Source: Lachnospiraceae bacterium
Lineage (GTDB): Bacteria; Bacillota_A; Clostridia; Lachnospirales; Lachnospiraceae
Assembly: GCA_017620345.1 (NCBI GenBank)
Contig: JAFZQP010000125.1
Location: 1 to 13,659, forward strand
DNA: 13,659 nucleotides
Direction of reading: 5' to 3'
The notes below the pieces were generated by a model. The model was given only the letters and a program-made list of their open reading frames with translations, made no database searches and was not told where the DNA came from. Positions 8,875 through 13,659 of this stretch are shown here, one piece after another; the stretch's first letter is position 1; each line of letters begins with the position of its first letter. Made by a program: the position numbers and the translations under genes.

Positions 8875-9796
8875 GATCATACTGATAGCATGTATCATGA
8901 TCGTATCGGTAATACTTTCCTCATGCGAAGAGGAGAGCAAAGAAACCGAGGTTAAGATCTCCAAGGTCGCTTCCACTCAGAACAGAAGCAATGAACCGAA
9001 GTGCCTGACACCGGTTGCGGGGCAGGAGAAGGTCTTCGGTGAAGGAGAGCTTACCGTTGATGTCACAAACAGCGGTGACGGTTATCTGTACGTCAAAAGT
9101 ACCGGAGAAAATCAGGATATCAAGATACAGCTCAACTGTGATGACAGTGTTACATATACATACATAATCCCGGCAGGTGATTCGGTCATCCCGCTGTCTT
9201 TGGGGGACGGAGAATACACGATAGTCGCGTATGAGGGCATGGGCGAGGAAGGCATGTATGCCACAAAGTTTGCGGAGACGATGGATGTTAAGATAAACGA
9301 CCAGTTTCTGCCTTTCCTTTATCCCAACTGTTACGTTCAGTTTGATATCAATTCGGATGTAGTGGCACTTGGGAAAGAGCTTGCTGCGGGAAAAGCTACC
9401 GACATAGAGGTTATTGCAGCCGTATATGATTATGTTGTCAAGAATATAACATATGATCATGAAAGAGCCGCTACGGTCAGACCGGACTATGTTCCGAATG
9501 TTGACGCGGTACTTCATGAAAAGAAAGGCATCTGTTTTGATTATGCGGCTCTCATGGCAGCGATGCTCAGGAGTCAGAGAATACCGACCAAGCTTGAATT
9601 CGGATATGCCGGAGACGCATACCATGCGTGGATAACCGCATATATTGAAGATGAAGGTTGGATAAACGGGATCATCGAGTTCGACGGAGTTGACTGGACT
9701 CTTATGGATCCCACATTTGCCGCCAACGCCGGAACGAAGAAGATAAAGAGCTTTATCGGCGACGGAAGCAATTACACTACTAAGTATACATATTAA
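8849..9796 (+). CDS. Lipoprotein with transglutaminase-like domain
   Basis: A 315-residue secreted lipoprotein. The TTG start gives MFRRYYQNK followed by a hydrophobic stretch and the lipobox LSSC, with the lipid-modified Cys at residue 26. After a charged linker comes a beta-rich region (about 58-165), then a transglutaminase-like core (about 188-290). The expected triad is present: Cys229 in GICFDYAALMAAMLR, His259 in YHAWITAY and Asp287 in LMDPTF. Members of this superfamily are cysteine proteases, amidases or protein cross-linkers, so the reaction cannot be told from sequence. It would act on the outer face of the membrane, possibly on surface proteins, pilin-like subunits or cell wall. 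It overlaps the preceding gene by 26 bp and lies 32 bp upstream of the platform-protein gene, which places it in the same operon. Confidence 0.9.
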   Translation: MFRRYYQNKIILIACIMIVSVILSSCEEESKETEVKISKVASTQNRSNEPKCLTPVAGQEKVFGEGELTVDVTNSGDGYLYVKSTGENQDIKIQLNCDDSVTYTYIIPAGDSVIPLSLGDGEYTIVAYEGMGEEGMYATKFAETMDVKINDQFLPFLYPNCYVQFDINSDVVALGKELAAGKATDIEVIAAVYDYVVKNITYDHERAATVRPDYVPNVDAVLHEKKGICFDYAALMAAMLRSQRIPTKLEFGYAGDAYHAWITAYIEDEGWINGIIEFDGVDWTLMDPTFAANAGTKKIKSFIGDGSNYTTKYTY

Positions 9797-9828
9797 ATGC
9801 AGATAGGGATAAATGGAGGTAAATATTC

Positions 9829-10878
9829 ATGTCTGACAAAAAGAAACTTCTCAACAATCAGGAACTGTCCATGTTCTGTGACCAGATCGCCATGATACTG
9901 AATGCCGGTATATCACCTATGGAAGGTATATCCATCATGCTTGAAGATGCGACAACGGACGAAGGGAGACAGATCCTCCAGACTATCCTTGATAAATGTA
10001 ATGAAGGAGATACGTTCCACCATTCGGTTGAAGCCTCGGGCGTATTTCCTAAGTATGCGCTTGACATGATAGAGATCGGGGAGCAGTCGGGTAAGCTTGA
10101 AGAAGTAATGCATGCGCTTGCTTTTCATTATAACCGCGAGGAAAATGTGGCAAGAGGGATCAAGAGCGCGGTAACGTACCCGATGCTGATCGTCGGCATG
10201 ATGCTGATAGTGATCCTTGTTCTTGTCATCAAAGTACTTCCGATCTTTAATGATGTGTTCAGACAGCTCGGTACCGAGATGACCGGTTTTTCAAAAGGCA
10301 TGCTCGACTTTGGGACCGCGGTCAGCAAATATGCACTTGTTATCGTTATCGTTGCAGCCGTGATCGTCGGTGGTCTGTTCATACTTACCAAGACCGGAGG
10401 CGGAAGGGCAAAGCTTCGCGGATTCCTTTCAAAGTTTTTTGCAACAAGGGGACTGTATGACAAGATCGCAGCCGGAAGGTTTGCATCCGGAATGGCACTT
10501 ACGATGAGCGCCGGGCTCGATACCGATGAGAGTCTTGCGATGGTGTCGAATCTTGTAGATAACAGTGACATGATACAGAAGATAAAAAAGAGCAAGGAAC
10601 TGATGACGGAGGGTGCGTCATTTGCGGATGCCCTCAGTTCTTCGGGGATATTTTCAAATATGTACTCAAGGATGATCTCGGTGGGCTTCAGAACGGGTTC
10701 CGTCGATAAGGTCCTTGAAAAGATCGCGGTCGGATATGATGAGGAAGTCGATGAGAAGATCACCAATCTGATATCGATATTGGAGCCTACGCTCGTTATC
10801 ATATTGTCGGTGGTTGTATGCCTCATACTGCTGTCTGTTATGTTGCCGCTTATGGGGGTTATGGGTAGTATCGGATGA
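9829..10878 (+). CDS. PilC/GspF/ComGB-type inner-membrane platform protein
   Basis: A 349-residue protein of the type II secretion F family, the inner-membrane platform that couples a cytoplasmic ATPase to assembly of pilin-like fibres. GGAGG lies nine bases before the ATG. Two T2SSF domains are visible, at about 11-137 and 214-338. Each has the family's turn motif (GEQSGKLEEV at 84-93 and GFRTGSVDKVLEKIA at 286-300), and the second ends in LEPTLVIILSVVV. Membrane helices are at about 117-140, 167-188 and 320-345. The first domain begins almost at the N terminus, so the ~50-60-residue leader of typical ~400-residue PilC/GspF proteins is missing. In that respect it resembles ComGB of competence pseudopili. 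Its stop overlaps the next start as ATGA. Confidence 0.93.
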   Translation: MSDKKKLLNNQELSMFCDQIAMILNAGISPMEGISIMLEDATTDEGRQILQTILDKCNEGDTFHHSVEASGVFPKYALDMIEIGEQSGKLEEVMHALAFHYNREENVARGIKSAVTYPMLIVGMMLIVILVLVIKVLPIFNDVFRQLGTEMTGFSKGMLDFGTAVSKYALVIVIVAAVIVGGLFILTKTGGGRAKLRGFLSKFFATRGLYDKIAAGRFASGMALTMSAGLDTDESLAMVSNLVDNSDMIQKIKKSKELMTEGASFADALSSSGIFSNMYSRMISVGFRTGSVDKVLEKIAVGYDEEVDEKITNLISILEPTLVIILSVVVCLILLSVMLPLMGVMGSIG

Positions 10879-11228
10879 ACAGATTTAACAAACCGGGGCT
10901 TAAAAAAAGAATAACGGAATCGATGAACTTTTCTGTTTTTTTCTTCCTGATAATCATAATCGTATTTCTGTTCGGGATATCTTTTATATCATCTACATCC
11001 AAGAAAGATCAGAAACAGGTGCTGACCGATGCCGTTAATAAGGATATAATCCACTGTTATGCAGTGGAGGGGTATTATCCGCCCAGCCTTTCATATATTG
11101 AGGATCATTACGGTCTTATATATGACAAGACAAGATACATGATAGATTATGTGCCGATCGGAGACAATATCATGCCGTCGGTAACGATTGTGGAGATAGG
11201 AAAAAGTGAACTTCGCGAAGAGGAATAA
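10875..11228 (+). CDS. Small single-pass pilin-like protein
   Basis: A 117-residue protein with a basic N terminus, one membrane helix at about 19-40, and a short outer domain. The segment AVNKDIIHCYAVEGYYPPSL resembles the pseudopilin pattern in which a helix leads to a Tyr-Pro-Pro-Ser-Leu turn, as in GspG-type proteins. No Gly before the helix and no Glu at position 5 is seen, so the standard prepilin peptidase site is missing. The start overlaps the platform gene by 4 bp (ATGA), implying translational coupling. It is probably a minor pseudopilin or assembly factor; a membrane accessory protein is the alternative. Confidence 0.75.
   Translation: MNRFNKPGLKKRITESMNFSVFFFLIIIIVFLFGISFISSTSKKDQKQVLTDAVNKDIIHCYAVEGYYPPSLSYIEDHYGLIYDKTRYMIDYVPIGDNIMPSVTIVEIGKSELREEE
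11192..11208 (+). promoter_or_regulatory. Ribosome binding site and GTG start
   Basis: GGAGATAGG is followed after five bases by GTG at 11206. The GTG lies inside the preceding gene, and no in-frame ATG lies before the membrane helix of the next protein, so GTG is the likely start. Confidence 0.7.
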
Positions 11229-11727
11229 ATCGGTAGTAGACTTTTTGTTCATACTCGCACTGTTTGGCGCTTTTGCCATAACAGCTCTTTTTGTTGTGCT
11301 GTTCGGGGCCAGGATATACAGAAGCACGGTATCCAATATGAGCACCAATTATGAAAAACGGACCGCCATGTCATACGTGACGGAAAAGATAAGATCCCAT
11401 GATCATACCGGCGGGATTGAAGTCTCGGATCAGGGCGGATCGTCTTCTTCCGATGAGCATTCCGTGCTCAAGCTTTATCAGAAGATCGGTGCCAAAAGAT
11501 ATGTAACCTATCTGTTCGTGGCAGACGGCTATCTTAAGGAGTTTACGGCGGAAGAAGCATATGATTTTGACTATAAAGGCGGCACGGAAATACTTGCCAT
11601 AAATGATTTTTCCGTAAGGAAACAGAGTGAAGGACTGTATCATTTTGATATCACCGATTCAAACGGAGAAAGGACTCAGTTCTTTGTAACACTGTACAGC
11701 GGAACGGATGGAGATTCGGATGAATAA
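11206..11727 (+). CDS. Pilin-like single-pass protein, possibly DUF4860 type
   Basis: A 173-residue protein that starts at GTG and overlaps the previous gene by 23 bp. It has a basic N terminus (MNFAKRNK), a membrane helix at about 12-35, a helical extension (about 36-63) and a beta-rich C-terminal domain ending in acidic residues. That layout is pseudopilin-like. From memory it resembles the DUF4860 family of Clostridia, which I cannot confirm here. The N terminus lacks the Gly/Glu prepilin peptidase motif; Asp12 is the only acidic residue near the helix start. Its place between the platform protein and further pilin-like genes suggests a minor subunit. Confidence 0.78.
   Translation: MNFAKRNKSVVDFLFILALFGAFAITALFVVLFGARIYRSTVSNMSTNYEKRTAMSYVTEKIRSHDHTGGIEVSDQGGSSSSDEHSVLKLYQKIGAKRYVTYLFVADGYLKEFTAEEAYDFDYKGGTEILAINDFSVRKQSEGLYHFDITDSNGERTQFFVTLYSGTDGDSDE
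11709..11722 (+). promoter_or_regulatory. Ribosome binding site deciding the third pilin-like start
   Basis: TGGAG at 11709-11713 lies six bases before ATG at 11720. The ATG at 11708 has only the weak ACGG upstream, so the shorter start is preferred. Confidence 0.6.
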
Positions 11728-12160
11728 ATACCTTAAATCCAAAACATCACTGTTCCTTATGGAACTGATCATAACGATACTTCTTTTTGCTGCATGCGGT
11801 GCCGTATGCGTCAGATTGTTCGTCACTTCATATGTGATGACAAAGGATACGATAGAGCTCAATGAAGCCGTATCCATCGCGCAGGGTTTTGCAGAGGTAA
11901 TGCGTGGAACAGACGGGGACATTGATTCCGTTCTGGAGCAGTATCCCAATGCTGTTCGCGGTGGGGAAGGATTCTTTGAGGTGTTCTATGATAAGGACTT
12001 TGAAGTTTGCGAGTATTCGGATGCCGTATATGTCGGAGATGTGACGATGACACCGAACGGTGCGATACAGAACATGGAAGTCCGTATAGTAAGGCTTAAG
12101 GATTATAAAGAGATATATACACTTGATGCAACGAAGTACATGAACAGGACGAAGGGGTAG
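11720..12160 (+). CDS. Pilin-like protein with Glu in the membrane helix
   Basis: A 146-residue protein overlapping the previous gene by 8 bp. After a short basic segment (MNKYLKSK) the helix begins SLFLMELIITILLF. Glu15 stands where Glu5 of mature type IV pilins would be (compare FTLIEL), but the residue before the cut would be Ser10, not Gly. The helix runs to about residue 39, then an amphipathic helix and a C-terminal strand-rich region. Of the four small proteins this is the closest to a true pilin N terminus. Whether it is cleaved by a prepilin peptidase is uncertain. Confidence 0.78.
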   Translation: MNKYLKSKTSLFLMELIITILLFAACGAVCVRLFVTSYVMTKDTIELNEAVSIAQGFAEVMRGTDGDIDSVLEQYPNAVRGGEGFFEVFYDKDFEVCEYSDAVYVGDVTMTPNGAIQNMEVRIVRLKDYKEIYTLDATKYMNRTKG

Positions 12161-12163
12161 CAG

Positions 12164-12676
12164 ATGGAGAAAAAGCATTCCGGAGGGATCAATATCGGAA
12201 CCAGTTCAATACTTGTTACTTTTGTGCTGCTTGCCCTTGTAACGTTTGCGGCGTTGTCATACATGTCCGCAAGATCGGATTACGTTCTGTCCAAGGAGGC
12301 GGCAGACAGGACCGCCAGTTATTATGACGCAAACAGGATGGCGGAGATATATCTTGCCAATATAGAAGCGCTTTTGTCCAAGCATCTGAAGACGGCCGAA
12401 AACAGCCAGGAGTACTATGACGGCATAGACAAACTGTTTGCCGACAATGAAAAGATAGAAGTAACGGATGGTGAAAACGGGGTCAAAAAGCTGTCCTACT
12501 CGATAGCGATCACGAACGGGCAGAACCTTGATGTCACCCTGCATGTTCATTATCCGGATGCGGAAGATGACAGTCTGTTTAAGATCGATAAATGGGCAGC
12601 CGTTGTTAACAGGGAATGGTTTGACAGCGTCAAGAAGGGCGCAGAGCAGGAATCGGGAACAAAGCTTTTGTTCTGA
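12164..12676 (+). CDS. Pilin-like single-pass protein
   Basis: A 170-residue protein starting three bases after the previous stop, with GAAGGGG just upstream. A basic N terminus (MEKKHSGG) leads to a helix at about 13-34 and an amphipathic extension to about 75, then a strand-rich outer domain with LSYSIAITNG. Gly12 precedes the helix (NIG then TSSIL), which could serve as a processing site, but position 5 is Leu instead of Glu. Lack of Glu5 is known for tip-type pseudopilins such as GspK, so a tip or minor role is possible. This is inference. Confidence 0.77.
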   Translation: MEKKHSGGINIGTSSILVTFVLLALVTFAALSYMSARSDYVLSKEAADRTASYYDANRMAEIYLANIEALLSKHLKTAENSQEYYDGIDKLFADNEKIEVTDGENGVKKLSYSIAITNGQNLDVTLHVHYPDAEDDSLFKIDKWAAVVNREWFDSVKKGAEQESGTKLLF

Positions 12677-12711
12677 TAAGGCGTTATTCTCAAAGTGTAA
12701 AGGAGTAAATT

Positions 12712-13659
12712 ATGGCAGTAGCAGAAACATTGGCAAAGATCACAGACGATGGTGCATCGGATATATTTATAGTAGCCGGACTTCCGCTTTCATATAAGAG
12801 AAAGGGTGTGTTTGTGGAGGAGAGCAGCGAAAAGCTCATGCCTGCAGACACTGCAGTGATCATTAATGAGATATATGAGCTTGCCGGAGGCCGTGACATG
12901 ACAAGGCTTCAAACAACGGGCGATGATGATTTTTCGTTTGCGATAAAGGGTGTTGCGAGATTCCGTATCAACGCCTACAAGCAAAGAGGATCCCTGTCTG
13001 CGGTCATTCGTGTCATCACCTTTAAGATCCCCGATCCGAAGGAGAGGAACATACCGGAGAAGATCATAGAGTTCGCTGACAGAAAGAAGGGAATGGTATT
13101 GATCACAGGACCTGCGGGAAGCGGAAAATCAACGACGCTCGCATGTATGATCGACCATATCAATTCAACGAGACATTCCCACATCATCACGCTTGAGGAT
13201 CCGCTAGAGTATCTTCATATGCATAAGATGAGCATAGTCAGCCAGAGAGAGGTGGTCACCGATACCGACAGTTATCTTACGGCACTTCGTGCATCCCTTC
13301 GTCAGAGCCCGGATGTAATACTGCTTGGCGAGATGCGTGATTATGAGACTATGAACGTTGCCATGACGGCGGCGGAGACGGGACATCTGATCCTGTCCAC
13401 TCTCCATACGATAGGAGCATCAAATACCATAGACCGTATAATTGATGCATTTCCACCGAACCAGCAGCACCAGATCGCGTTGCAGCTGTCCATGGTGCTT
13501 CAGGCTGTTGTGTCCCAGCAGCTCGTTCCGTCAACGGACGGAGGCCTTGTCCCCGCTTTTGAGATCATGACGCTGACTCCCGCTATCAGAAATATGATAA
13601 GAGAGTCCAAGGTCCATCAGATCTACGGAATGATATATGCATCTGCTGCAGATGACATG
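12712..13659 (+). CDS. PilT-type twitching/retraction ATPase, 3'-truncated by the window
   Basis: The frame stays open to the window end and gives 316 residues; PilT proteins usually have about 340-370, so only the C terminus is missing. AAGGAG lies six bases before the ATG. The N-terminal GASDIFIVAG matches the PilT GASDLHL-type opening. Walker A is GPAGSGKST (133-141), the Asp box is TLEDPLEY (160-167), Walker B is VILLGE (202-207), and the His box is GHLILSTLHT (224-233). The segment AIRNMIRE (291-298) is nearly the PilT hallmark AIRNLIRE, needed for retraction in known PilTs. This hexameric ATPase would power fibre movement through the platform protein. No PilB/GspE assembly ATPase is visible in the window. 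It lies 35 bp after the last pilin-like gene. The symbol pilT is withheld because the actual role in this locus is unproven. Confidence 0.93.
   Translation, partial: MAVAETLAKITDDGASDIFIVAGLPLSYKRKGVFVEESSEKLMPADTAVIINEIYELAGGRDMTRLQTTGDDDFSFAIKGVARFRINAYKQRGSLSAVIRVITFKIPDPKERNIPEKIIEFADRKKGMVLITGPAGSGKSTTLACMIDHINSTRHSHIITLEDPLEYLHMHKMSIVSQREVVTDTDSYLTALRASLRQSPDVILLGEMRDYETMNVAMTAAETGHLILSTLHTIGASNTIDRIIDAFPPNQQHQIALQLSMVLQAVVSQQLVPSTDGGLVPAFEIMTLTPAIRNMIRESKVHQIYGMIYASAADDM

Noticed and set aside
8921..9625. Minus-strand open frame of 234 codons inside the lipoprotein gene
   Set aside because: The + strand encodes a clear transglutaminase-like domain with its triad, so this frame is a shadow.
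10128..10826. Minus-strand open frame of 232 codons inside the platform-protein gene
   Set aside because: It is antisense to a well-supported T2SSF protein; the Ser/Thr/Ile-rich product is typical of a shadow frame.

Overview
The window looks like chromosomal DNA from a low-to-mid GC Clostridia member, most likely a Lachnospiraceae-type Firmicute. RpoB and RpoC are of the Firmicute kind: RpoB lacks the large insert seen in E. coli, and both proteins closely resemble B. subtilis around the active site. Start sites have strong AGGAGG-like Shine-Dalgarno sequences. Placement below class level is inference, because no search could be run.

Layout. Positions 1-2373 hold the C-terminal part of rpoB; the window opens inside the rifampicin region. 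rpoC follows at 2409-6452 and carries an unusual insert of roughly 105 residues and an acidic tail. A perfect 14-bp palindrome (6476-6503) separates rpoC from a convergent minus-strand gene (6524-6964) for a small two-helix membrane protein of unknown function. A 155-bp divergent intergenic region (6965-7119) holds a promoter candidate and a 10-bp inverted repeat.

From 7120 to the right edge all genes lie on the + strand and are tightly packed or overlapping, so they probably form one operon. In order they encode: a membrane-anchored GGDEF protein with its catalytic residues replaced; an ECF-type sigma factor; a single-pass membrane protein that is a candidate anti-sigma factor; a lipoprotein with a transglutaminase-like Cys-His-Asp triad; a short PilC/GspF/ComGB-type inner-membrane platform protein; four small single-pass proteins with pilin-like architecture; and a PilT-type ATPase cut by the window end.

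Together these suggest a compact type IV pilus or pseudopilus-like machine (platform, pilin-like subunits, ATPase) encoded with its own regulatory module (degenerate GGDEF, sigma factor, membrane partner) and a surface transglutaminase-like lipoprotein. That combined locus is the most interesting part of the window. No tRNA, rRNA, CRISPR array or insertion sequence was seen. Several starts were reassigned from Shine-Dalgarno evidence, including a TTG start at 8849 and a GTG start at 11206.
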